Source: Raphanus sativus (taxonomy: Eukaryota > Streptophyta > Magnoliopsida > Brassicales > Brassicaceae). From it: a stretch of 64,000 bases of DNA. Both the position numbers and the translations under genes were made by a program. This document shows positions 45,201-53,825 of the stretch, piece by piece. The notes below the pieces were generated by a model. That model searched no databases. It had not been told where the DNA came from and saw only the letters and a program-made list of their open reading frames with translations. Where the stretch lies: the NCBI RefSeq assembly GCF_000801105.2, contig NW_026615338.1:54821-118820 (forward strand), in the 5' to 3' direction. Numbering within the stretch: position 1 is the first letter of the stretch; each line of letters opens with the position of its first letter.

Positions 45201-45433
45201 TTCAACTTCCTGGTTATTCTCCACTGATTAGTGGTTCCCAATAAAGCTTCTTAGATCGTGGTTCATCCTGGTTTGATAAGAATCATGAAGATATGGCATA
45301 TGTCCGAACAGGCTAATCTGGAATCATCTGGATAGAAGGTGGGATATCTTCTTGCTCACAACACTTATGAGATTTATTCAACTTCCTGGTAATTCTCCAC
45401 TGATTAGTGGTTCCAAATAAAGCTTCTTAGATC
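42225..45433 (+). repeat. Centromeric satellite array 2 (~18 x 177 bp)
   Basis: Head-to-tail monomers have AAGCTT marks at 42417, 42594, 42771 and 42947, a period of 176-177 bp. The array begins mid-monomer as the continuation of array 1 across Copia-G. Monomers are more alike than in array 1. The same two variants appear together with mixed monomers (for example near 42950, 44540 and 45067) that combine the left half of one with the right half of the other. Copia-J ends the array within CTTAGATC. No gene is present. Confidence 0.93.
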
Positions 45434-45962
45434 TGTTGAGATGAGATGCTAAGAAGAGAAGAGAAGAAGAGTTAAGCAGATTTGGAGATGGCACTATTAC
45501 AGTAACTTTTATTTACCACAGTAAAATAAAAGTTACTGCTCAGTTAAAGGTAAAAGGAAGTTACCTTGATGGTGAGAAGAGATGGCAAGTGCTTTGGACT
45601 AAGGAAGAGTCTATGAATAGTGATCAGACCGTTGTGGTCTGTGTGGAGGAAGAGAGGCGAGCATAGACAGCTTTGGACAGGCTGTAAAGGTCCAAAGCAT
45701 GTGAGCTCTCTCAGCCTTTCATTTCAAACCAGCCAGCCTTGCCATGTTGACCTCACATGCTTAGCATAGTGTTTTCTCTTTAGCTTCTGCGCAAACCCCT
45801 GTCTTACTTCTCTCTATATATTTGTAATCTCAGCTTATTAATAAAACATGCTGTATGAGCTCTCAAATAGTGAAAGATGATTTCTTTGTTCTTAAACTCT
45901 TAGATCTTTGATTCACAAACTCTCTCAATCTCTTAATACTCTTTCTAAACTATAAAATGATA
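45434..45962 (+). repeat. Copia-J 5' LTR
   Basis: This 529-bp LTR starts TGTTGAGATGAG and ends AAATGATA, again with a TA end. A TATA-like CTCTATATATTTG is near 45814-45826. A U3 palindrome lies at 45500-45538. Only one LTR survives. Confidence 0.88.
45500..45538 (+). repeat. U3 palindrome in Copia-J LTR
   Basis: CAGTAACTTTTATTT (45500-45514) and AAATAAAAGTTACTG (45524-45538) are perfectly complementary over 15 bp with a 9-nt spacer. It occupies the same LTR position as the Copia-I palindrome, about 65-80 bp from the LTR start, but has a different sequence. Confidence 0.85.
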
Positions 45963-46283
45963 TGGTATCAGAGCCAGGTTAATTAAAAGGGAAGAGTATT
46001 TCGTGATCTTTGAAGAATGTTCTTGAGTGTTCTTGAGTGTTTGGTGAGCTAGATCCTTTTTCGTTTTGAGTTTGGGTCTGTTGGTGTTTCTTTTGGAGGG
46101 CAAGCTTCAAGGAGGTTCCTTTAGGTGTGTGACAAGCTCAGGAAGATAGTCTAGCTTGCTGAGAAGCTTGGCGAGTTGTCTTTGAGAGTCTTGAAGGAAG
46201 ATTTAAGCTAAAGCTTGGCGCTTTGGATGTTGTTTGTGGATTTCTGAGTCTTGTGTGTTGATCTCTGTGATTGTTGATGGTTA
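45963..46283 (+). other. Copia-J primer-binding site and leader
   Basis: TGGTATCAGAGC at 45963-45974 follows the LTR. The remaining 310 bp to the gag frame have no supported gene. Confidence 0.8.
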
Positions 46284-46898
46284 GTGATGAAGAAAAACAA
46301 GTGTAACAGGGAAATGAAGTGGAGTTGGTCAGTCTGGTTGAAGATAGCTTTGGAGAGCTGTGGGATTGGGAGTAATGGTGTAAAGGTGGGATCTTTGAAG
46401 GAGATGGCCACTGATAGGAGTAACTATGCAAAGGCAGAGTTACTAAAGGAGATAGCTGCTGAGGAAGATCAGACAGCAAGAGAAACGAGTACATTACATA
46501 AGGAGATTGAAGATGTTCATGAGAACAAGATCAGTCTTAGGAGAGTGTATGAAGTCAAGGAGGGGATCCTTGGAGTTAGAGATCATGTAATGGAGCTGCA
46601 ACACTTGTGGGATGAGCTACAAGGGTTGAGAACTCATGTGGATGCTACACCAAAGCAAGAGGTGATAGCAAGGCTCTTGGCGAGCATGGAGTCATCTTAT
46701 GGATGGCTAGTAGAGATGGTTCTCAATGGAGAACAACTCGCGGATGTGGAAGGGATGTGTGCACTGGTGGAGAGAGCACACAAGATGATGAGAGAATTGT
46801 TAACCGGGAGTAGGAGTGAGAGCTTTCGGAAGAAGAGGAAAGGGAGAAGGCTAGCTAAGGGGTTTAGCAGCATGATAAGGTGTAGAAAGAGAGTTGTG
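46284..46898 (+). pseudogene. Copia-J divergent gag, segment before Copia-K
   Basis: About 205 codons precede the Copia-K insertion. The C-terminal half is recognisable Copia gag: RVYEVKEGILGV, LQHLWDELQGLR, LASMESSYGWLVEMVLNGEQLADVEGMCALVERA. These correspond to RVFEVKKALN, FRSLWAEL and the ILRADKLPDLDDVCAQI region of Copia-K. The N-terminal half is Lys/Glu-rich and lacks the usual VTLKG-NYL-W block. No CCHC knuckle is seen before protease. The frame continues across Copia-K into 52693 onward. Whether this Gag works is unclear, and the truncated copy itself cannot move. Confidence 0.7.
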
Positions 46899-47479
46899 TG
46901 ATAAAATGTATGGATTAAGAGAGAATATATGGTGATTTATCAAGAACAGTGAGAGATTAAAGAGGTGAATTCGAGAGAGAGTGAGAGAGAGAGAGGTTTG
47001 CGCAAAAGAGAGAAGTAAAGAGGAATAATATTTCCTTGCTTGATATGTTTCTAGTACATGAGTATTTAAAGAGAGACAAGGGAGACATAGATCAGTCGAC
47101 AATAATAAACAAAGATATCCTAGAAATAATATAAACTAGACTACTCTTGGACTGGAATGCACAGACTTGGTCAGGTGGAGAGCGACAGGTCCTAACGGGT
47201 GGGAGAGATCTTGAATCTTCAACCAACCCGTGACTTTGCTTCTCAACGTCTCTCTTCTTCCTATTGTCGATCAGAGATATTCTTCTTGCCATCTCTTGAC
47301 TTTAAGTCACCTTCTTTCCAAGTCTTGCTCTCCAAGGTAGGTTAGGTTGTACGGACAGACTTGTCTTCCAAGGTAAGTTGATTCTTTGCTTATTCTAACC
47401 ATGCTGATCTATCTTACTCCTTTACGCCATTCTTGTTCTTACTATCATGACTAATACTCTTTATTTCTTCATGTCAACA
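46899..47479 (-). repeat. Copia-K 3' LTR
   Basis: This 581-bp LTR starts TGTTGACATGAAG (minus) at 47479 and ends CATTTTATCA at 46899. The polypurine tract complement is at 47480-47488. Confidence 0.93.
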
Positions 47480-47547
47480 CTCCCCCTCAAGCTTGACCAT
47501 ATGAAACAAGTCAAGCTTGGAAGCCATGAAGCAATCCCTCATTAAAA

Positions 47548-47590
47548 CCTTAGCTAGGCAAAACCCAGTGGGATAAAATCCAAGCCAAGG
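47548..47590 (-). other. Copia-K 3'-UTR stem-loop
   Basis: Minus-strand arms CCTTGGCTTGG (47580-47590) and CCTAGCTAAGG (47548-47558) pair at 10 of 11 positions including one G-U. The loop, TTTTATCCCACTGGGTTTTG, differs by one base from the consensus. TTTTAATGAGG follows. Confidence 0.68.
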
Positions 47591-47621
47591 AAAAAGAGTA
47601 GATCACTTCATGGAGGAGAGA

Positions 47622-50600
47622 TCAGTGACATGAGATATCTATGAGTCCCATCCTCGGATGGATGGACTCACAAACTTTGGTACTTGCTGCCTTTGTGAAG
47701 ATATCAGCTAGCTGGTCTTCACTTCTTGTGTAGCATGGGAGAATTACTTGCTGCTCCACGGCCTGTCTCACCTTGTGGCAGTCTACTTCTATGTGTTTGG
47801 TTCTCTCATGAAACACTGAGTTGGATGCTATGTGTATTGCCGCCTGGTTGTCACAATGCATAGTCATTGGTGTGTTGATCTCGATCCCCAAGTCTTTTAG
47901 CAGTCCCTTGATCCATATAAGCTCACTTGTAAGCTTCCTCATTGATCTATACTCTGCCTCAGCACTTGAGCATGATACCACCTTCTGCTTCTTGCTCTTC
48001 CATGTGACCAGATTCCCTCCAATGAAGGTGCAATAGCCTGTAGTTGATCTTCTATCAACTCTATCTCCAGCCCAATCAGCATCACAGTACCCAACCACTT
48101 CAGTGTTCTTGTTACATGCCATCCACACTCCTTGACCAGGCGCCTCTCTCAAGTATCTTAAGATCCTTTCCACCATGTTCCAGTGATGCACCTTAGGAGA
48201 TCCCATGTGCTGGCTTACTTGGTTCACAGCAAAGCATACATCAGGTCGGGTAATGGTTAGATAGATAAGCTTGCCCACCATTCTTCTATATTTCTTGACA
48301 TCTTTGAATGGAGTAGCTTCATACTCCCCCTCTCGCAGTACCTTGTAGCCTTCTTCCAATGGTGTTTTGGCCTGTTTGCTTCCAATGGTTCCTGCCTCAT
48401 TCAAGATATCAAGTGTGTACTTCCTTTGAGATATGAACAGCCCCTCTTTAGAGCGGCAAAATTCAATCCCTAGGAAGTACCTTAACTCTCCCAAATCCTT
48501 AATATCAAAAGTAGATTTAAGAAAAGATTTAGTTGAGATGATACCTTCCTTGTTGCTACCAGTAATGATTATGTCATCAACATATACCAGTATGACTATG
48601 ATACCTTCCTTGCTGGTGAGAGTGAAGAGAGAATGGTCTTGTTGAGACTTCACAAAGCCTCTTCCATTCAGTGTTGTGCTTAGCTTGTGGTACCATGCTC
48701 TTGGAGATTGTTTCAATCCGTAGATGGCTTTCCTGAGTCTAAGCACATTTCCTGGTTTCACCATGTCTTCAAGGCCAGGAGGAGGTCTCATGTATACTTC
48801 ATCATCTAATTCTCCTTGAAGAAATGCATTCTTCACATCCATCTGCCACAAGTCCCACTCCAAGTTGACCGCAAGGGAGAGTAAGATTCTTATGGTGTGA
48901 AGTTTTGCCACTGGTGCAAATGTATCCAAGTAATCTTCACCATAAACTTGAGTGTAGCCTCTTGCCACCAATCTGGTTTTCTTCCTCTCTGGCTTTCCAT
49001 TGGCTCCATACTTGATTGTGAATAGAAGCCGGCTTGTCACTGCTTTCTTTCCTTTGGGAAGCTCACTTTCAAAGTATGTTCCATTCTTTTCCATAGCTCC
49101 CATCTCATCTCCAACCGATGCTCCCCACTCCTCATCTTGCATGGCTTCCTCATATGTCTTTGGAATCCATTCTTGATCTACTTCGGTGATGAAGGCTTGG
49201 TGCTCAGCTGGATAGTGAGCTAGTGAGCATACAGCACTAATGGGTTGTGCTACAGCTTCAGCATTGAAGTATACTCTTGTTTTACTCCAATCAGAAGCTG
49301 GTTTCCTGACTCTTGTACTCCTTCTTGGATGTATCAGCTCAGGTTCAGCCTCATCATTGATTCCACTTGGCTCTCCCATCTGTTCCTCAGCTCCTGATCT
49401 CTCATCTTGATCATGAGGTACTGAGCTTTCTTCAGGTTGAGCTTGCGCAGGCTGCTGCTCAGTTCTATCACCCCCTTCATGATCAAGATGAGTGATCTCA
49501 ACACCTTCGTCAGCTTGTGTTGGAACCTCTCTGACCGGGGCTGGTGAGTTTGGCAAACTGATCCCAAGCCTTTCCATAATAACTCTGAGGTTATTAGCTC
49601 TGTCCGAGGCAGATTGAGATAGATTCTTTAGTTCTTCCCAACTCCTCTCAGCATAATACCCCTTTGATTCCAGGAACTTAACATCCTTTGATACTAGGAC
49701 CCTCCTTGTATCTGGAACATAGCACTTGTATCCTTTCTGAGATGTAGAGTAGCCAATGAACATGGCCTTTGTGCTTTTAGCTTCTAACTTGTTCCTCAGT
49801 TCTCCTGGAACAAAAACAAAACACACACACCCAAACACCCGCAAATGGTCTATAGATGGTTTGGTTTTGTTCAGTACCTCATATGGTGTGGAATCAAGTA
49901 GAACCCTTGTAGGTGTGCGGTTGATTAGGTAGGTAGCAGTGACCACTGCATCTCCCCAAAATCTTTTAGGGACATTAGCGTGGAACATGATACTCCTGGC
50001 CACCTCCATAAGGTGTCTATTCTTCCTCTCAGCCACACCATTTTGTTGTGGAGTGTAAGGGCAGCTAGTTTGTTGGATAATTCCGTGTGCAGCTAGGTGT
50101 TGTTTGAAGGCTGTGCTAGTGTACTCACCACCATTATCTGATCTAAGAATTTTAATCTTGACATTGAAATGGTTAGTGATATAGTTTTGGAAATTTTTAA
50201 AGGCTTCTAGCACCCTATCTTTAGATTGCAACAATGTGATCCAAGTATACTTGGATTTTTCATCTATGAATGTCACAAAATACTTATGCTGTTCTCTAGA
50301 TGCACAAGGAGCAGTCCACACATCAGAATGTATTAAATCAAAGCAATTTTCATAGATAGTCTTGGATTTAGGAAATACATTTCTACAATGTTTCCCTAAG
50401 ATACAAGCTTCACAATCACTTTTAAAATTAATACTAGGCAACAGGATGTTCAAAGCATGCGAGTGAGGATGACCTAATCTAGCATGCCACATTACATCTT
50501 TAGGGAATTCAGAGACAGAAACAAAAGCAGTAGATAAATCAGAAGCTGGTCTTGTGTCCTCAAGCAAGTACAAGTCCCCCTTGGTGACACCTTTTCCAAG

Positions 50601-51995
50601 CAACTTACTAGAATCAATATCCTGAAAAGATACACTGTTAGGAGTGAAAGTAACTTGACAATTTAAATCAGTAGTGACTCTCTTAACAGATAGCAAGTTT
50701 GAGGCAAAGGTGGGCATATAAAAAGCTTTAGAGTCTTTATCAAACAGCCTAAGATCTCCTACACCTTTTATTGGGATTTTATCACCATTAGCAATCATCA
50801 CATTTCCTATCACTGGTTTAATGTTTTTAATCAGGTTCAAATCACTAATCATGTGATGAGAAGCACCAGAGTCGATTATCAATGGTTTAGCTGATTTTAA
50901 AACATTTAAAATATCACCAGCAGTGTGAGAAGCATTAAGAGAGATCCCAAGGGTTCTAGAGATACCAGATTCTTTTAGGGCCTTGATGAGAGCTTCCAAG
51001 TCAGACTTCTTAAGCAGCTCATCTATGTTGGTCCTTGGTGTGTTGTACACTGATGTTGAAGCCATTGCGCTTCCTCCACCATGGTTGTTGTTGGAGCAGA
51101 CTGAGTTTGGAGTTGCTGGCTCAACTCCATCAGCTGAGAAGTTGGCTCTTGCATCCTGGTACTGAGTTCTTGTCTCCTTGAACTTGTTTGGCTTCAGATG
51201 GGGATGTAGGATCCAGCACTTGTCTTTGAGATGACCCTTCTTCTTGCAGTGGTCACAGATCAAGGACTTCCTATCCTCATGTTTGTAAGCAGCTTTGTTG
51301 GCGACCACTTCCTCAGCCTGGTGAGCCATGCTCAAGTCTCTCTTGCTTCCAAACAGGCTCACTGACCCTTCTTCCTTCTGGATTTGAGCACACACATCAT
51401 CTAAGTCAGGGAGCTTATCAGCCCTTAGGATATGCTTGATAAGGCCACCATAGGATGAGTTGAGTGTGAGCAGCATCCCAAAGACTTTATCTTCTTCACG
51501 CCTGGCTAGGAGGATATCATTGTCCACAGTGTGTGGTCTTAATATCTCCAGCTCTGCCCAAAGAGACCTAAACTTGCCAAAGTGGGGCTGAAACTCCACA
51601 TCTCCTTGACTGAGACCATTGAGGGCTTTCTTCACTTCAAAGACCTTGGTGAGATTGGAGACATTCCCATACACCTTGTAAAGAGTGTCCCACAACTGCT
51701 TGGTAGTCTCACAGTAAGAGTAAGACTCCATAATGGCTGGTTCAAGTGAGCTAAGGAGAGCTGAGAGCACCATGAGATCTTCTTGTTCCCATTTCTCTTC
51801 ATCAGCTACCACCATCTCCTTTCCATCTTCTCCTTGGACGGTTTGTTTTGGAGCTGATGCTGTTGTTGCATACTTCCATAAACCTTTTCCTCCAAGGGCT
51901 CTCTTCACCATCCTGGCCCAGAAGAGATAGTTAATCCCTTTCAAGGTCACAGGTATGTTGAGATGTTTGCTGTTGTTGTTGTTGTTTTCCTCCAT
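47622..51995 (-). CDS. Copia-K gag-pol polyprotein
   Basis: An uninterrupted 1,457-residue polyprotein. It has an Asn-rich start (MEENNNNNSKH), the gag domain, a CCHC knuckle at 247-260 and protease Asp375 in IIDSGA. The integrase triad is Asp558, Asp620 and Glu656, with 35 residues between the last two. Reverse transcriptase YVDD is at 1138-1141, and RNase H has YCDADWAGD near 1306 and MHCDNQAAIH. A variable acidic linker separates integrase and reverse transcriptase. The ATG lies about 105 bp after the primer-binding site. Every catalytic residue expected for a Ty1/Copia element is present, so the copy may be autonomous. Expression would come from the LTR at 52112-52692. Confidence 0.95.
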   Translation of the reverse strand: MEENNNNNSKHLNIPVTLKGINYLFWARMVKRALGGKGLWKYATTASAPKQTVQGEDGKEMVVADEEKWEQEDLMVLSALLSSLEPAIMESYSYCETTKQLWDTLYKVYGNVSNLTKVFEVKKALNGLSQGDVEFQPHFGKFRSLWAELEILRPHTVDNDILLARREEDKVFGMLLTLNSSYGGLIKHILRADKLPDLDDVCAQIQKEEGSVSLFGSKRDLSMAHQAEEVVANKAAYKHEDRKSLICDHCKKKGHLKDKCWILHPHLKPNKFKETRTQYQDARANFSADGVEPATPNSVCSNNNHGGGSAMASTSVYNTPRTNIDELLKKSDLEALIKALKESGISRTLGISLNASHTAGDILNVLKSAKPLIIDSGASHHMISDLNLIKNIKPVIGNVMIANGDKIPIKGVGDLRLFDKDSKAFYMPTFASNLLSVKRVTTDLNCQVTFTPNSVSFQDIDSSKLLGKGVTKGDLYLLEDTRPASDLSTAFVSVSEFPKDVMWHARLGHPHSHALNILLPSINFKSDCEACILGKHCRNVFPKSKTIYENCFDLIHSDVWTAPCASREQHKYFVTFIDEKSKYTWITLLQSKDRVLEAFKNFQNYITNHFNVKIKILRSDNGGEYTSTAFKQHLAAHGIIQQTSCPYTPQQNGVAERKNRHLMEVARSIMFHANVPKRFWGDAVVTATYLINRTPTRVLLDSTPYEVLNKTKPSIDHLRVFGCVCFVFVPGELRNKLEAKSTKAMFIGYSTSQKGYKCYVPDTRRVLVSKDVKFLESKGYYAERSWEELKNLSQSASDRANNLRVIMERLGISLPNSPAPVREVPTQADEGVEITHLDHEGGDRTEQQPAQAQPEESSVPHDQDERSGAEEQMGEPSGINDEAEPELIHPRRSTRVRKPASDWSKTRVYFNAEAVAQPISAVCSLAHYPAEHQAFITEVDQEWIPKTYEEAMQDEEWGASVGDEMGAMEKNGTYFESELPKGKKAVTSRLLFTIKYGANGKPERKKTRLVARGYTQVYGEDYLDTFAPVAKLHTIRILLSLAVNLEWDLWQMDVKNAFLQGELDDEVYMRPPPGLEDMVKPGNVLRLRKAIYGLKQSPRAWYHKLSTTLNGRGFVKSQQDHSLFTLTSKEGIIVILVYVDDIIITGSNKEGIISTKSFLKSTFDIKDLGELRYFLGIEFCRSKEGLFISQRKYTLDILNEAGTIGSKQAKTPLEEGYKVLREGEYEATPFKDVKKYRRMVGKLIYLTITRPDVCFAVNQVSQHMGSPKVHHWNMVERILRYLREAPGQGVWMACNKNTEVVGYCDADWAGDRVDRRSTTGYCTFIGGNLVTWKSKKQKVVSCSSAEAEYRSMRKLTSELIWIKGLLKDLGIEINTPMTMHCDNQAAIHIASNSVFHERTKHIEVDCHKVRQAVEQQVILPCYTRSEDQLADIFTKAASTKVCESIHPRMGLIDISCH

Positions 51996-52099
51996 TTTCT
52001 TTCAAATCGCCAAGAACAGGAGAGAGAAAGTTAAGAACAGAGATAAGATGAGCAAGAACAGAGTTTGCGGAAGTTAGAATAGGTTTCAAGAGCTTTGAT

Positions 52100-52111
52100 G
52101 CTCTGATACCA
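52100..52111 (-). other. Copia-K primer-binding site
   Basis: The complement of TGGTATCAGAGC is directly inside the 5' LTR, matching initiator tRNA-Met. Confidence 0.9.
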
Positions 52112-52692
52112 TGATAAAATGTATGGATTAAGAGAGAATATATGGTGATTTATCAAGAACAGTGAGAGATTAAAGAGGTGAATTCGAGAGAGAGTGAGAG
52201 AGAGAGAGGTTTGCGCAAAAGAGAGAAGTAAAGAGGAATAATATTTCCTTGCTTGATATGTTTCTAGTACATGAGTATTTAAAGAGAGACAAGGGAGACA
52301 TAGATCAGTCGACAATAATAAACAAAGATATCCTAGAAATAATATAAACTAGACTACTCTTGGACTGGAATGCACAGACTTGGTCAGGTGGAGAGCGACA
52401 GGTCCTAACGGGTGGGAGAGATCTTGAATCTTCAACCAACCCGTGACTTTGCTTCTCAACGTCTCTCTTCTTCCTATTGTCGATCAGAGATATTCTTCTT
52501 GCCATCTCTTGACTTTAAGTCACCTTCTTTCCAAGTCTTGCTCTCCAAGGTAGGTTAGGTTGTACGGACAGACTTGTCTTCCAAGGTAAGTTGATTCTTT
52601 GCTTATTCTAACCATGCTGATCTATCTTACTCCTTTACGCCATTCTTGTTCTTACTATCATGACTAATACTCTTTATTTCTTCATGTCAACA
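52112..52692 (-). repeat. Copia-K 5' LTR
   Basis: This 581-bp copy looks identical to the 3' LTR. A TATA-like CTCTTTAAATACTC (minus) lies near 52275-52288. It drives minus-strand gag-pol. Confidence 0.93.
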
Positions 52693-53825
52693 TTGTGGGA
52701 GTATGCAACTACTCTGCCTATATGGGAGAAGGAAGCATGGCTCCAAAGAAGCCAGAAGAAGATGAGCATGTAACAAAGAAGGAATGGAGTGAGTTTGTTA
52801 AGCATATGTATGCTTTGGTTACGACCCGGAGAGATGGCTCTCCTACCAAAGCATTCATATCAAACAAACCTATCATCATTGATTCTGGAGCGAGTCATCA
52901 CATGATCAGTGATAGACATCTACTAAAGGATATAAAAACATCTAGTGGAGGAGTAAAGATAGCAAATGGGGACATGATTCCCATAGAAGGAGTGGGGAAG
53001 CTCAAACTGTTTGACAAGGAGACTAATGCCTTTTACATGCCTCGGTTTGAATCAAACTTGCTATCAGTGAAAAGAGCAACGGTTGATCTTGGTTGTCAAG
53101 TAGTATTCAGGCCAGAAGAAGTGGAGTTTCAAGATTTGAAGACTGGAAGAGTCATTGGTAGAGGGGATAGCAAGAATCAGCTATACCATCTCCAAGTAGC
53201 TAAAGCTTCTCCCGATCCTATGTGTTTGAGTAGTGCTGCTGAGAGAGTTGACAACAAGATTTGGCATGCAAGGCTAGGACATCCACATGCTCGAGCCATT
53301 GGATTAGTGCTGCCTAACATGTCATTCAATCATTTGGAGTGTGAAGCATGCATACTAGGGAAGCATTGTAGAACGGTGTTCCCAACTTCAGAGGCAACCT
53401 ATGAGCATTGCTTTGATCTAGTTCACTCAGATGTATGGACTGCTCCATGCATGTCTCGAGATAGCCAGAAGTACTTTGTGACTTTCATTGATGAGAAGTC
53501 AAAGTATACTTGGCTAACATTGCTTCCATCTAAAGACAGGGTGTTGGAGGCTTTTATGAACTTCCAAGCATATGTATCCAATCAATACAATGCTTCTGTG
53601 AAGATACTAAGGTCAGATAATGGAGGTGAGTACATCAGCAATGCATTCAAGAGTCATCTAGCCAAGAATGGGATTGTGCATCAGACTAGCTGTCCTTATA
53701 CACCACAACAGAATGGTGTAGCTGAGAGGAAGAACAGGCACTTAATGGAGGTTGCTAGGTCGATGATGTTTCACACAAATGTACCAAAGAGATTTTGGGG
53801 AGATGCTGTGCAAACTGCTTGCTAT
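52693..53825 (+). pseudogene. Copia-J gag end, protease and truncated integrase
   Basis: This continues Copia-J after Copia-K. A short charged linker (KKPEEDEHVTKKEW) precedes protease (PIIIDSGASHHM near 52860-52905). The integrase zinc region (HARLGHPHARA...CEACILGKHC) and core follow, with HSDVWTAP, RSDNGGEY and NGVAERKN. The catalytic Asp, Asp and Glu are all present. Homology stops at the WGDAVQTACY block, where the sequence runs into satellite and a stop follows at 53874-53876. Reverse transcriptase and RNase H are gone. The frame before the break is undamaged, so the deletion may be recent. Confidence 0.88.

Larger units (their letters stand above)
46899..52692 (-). mobile_element. Copia-K: intact full-length Ty1/Copia
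   Basis: A complete 5,794-bp minus-strand element with two 581-bp LTRs of the same length and appearance. The perfect duplication is TTGTG (46894-46898 and 52693-52697). Primer-binding site, a 1,457-codon gag-pol, 3' stem-loops and polypurine tract are all intact. It is closely related to Copia-1. It is a strong candidate for a recently active copy. Confidence 0.95.
45434..53825 (+). mobile_element. Copia-J: 5' part of a divergent Copia, fused to satellite
   Basis: A plus-strand element with 5' LTR, leader, gag, protease and part of integrase. It stops abruptly in integrase at 53825, where satellite begins, so reverse transcriptase, RNase H and the 3' LTR are deleted. It inserted into satellite after AGATC (45429-45433); no matching duplication survives on the right. 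Copia-K lies in its gag, flanked by TTGTG. Net of Copia-K about 2.6 kb remains. Confidence 0.88.

Noticed and set aside
42225..45433. Regular direct repeats that could suggest a CRISPR array
   Set aside because: The repeats are contiguous 177-bp units with no unique spacers and lie in a plant centromere.
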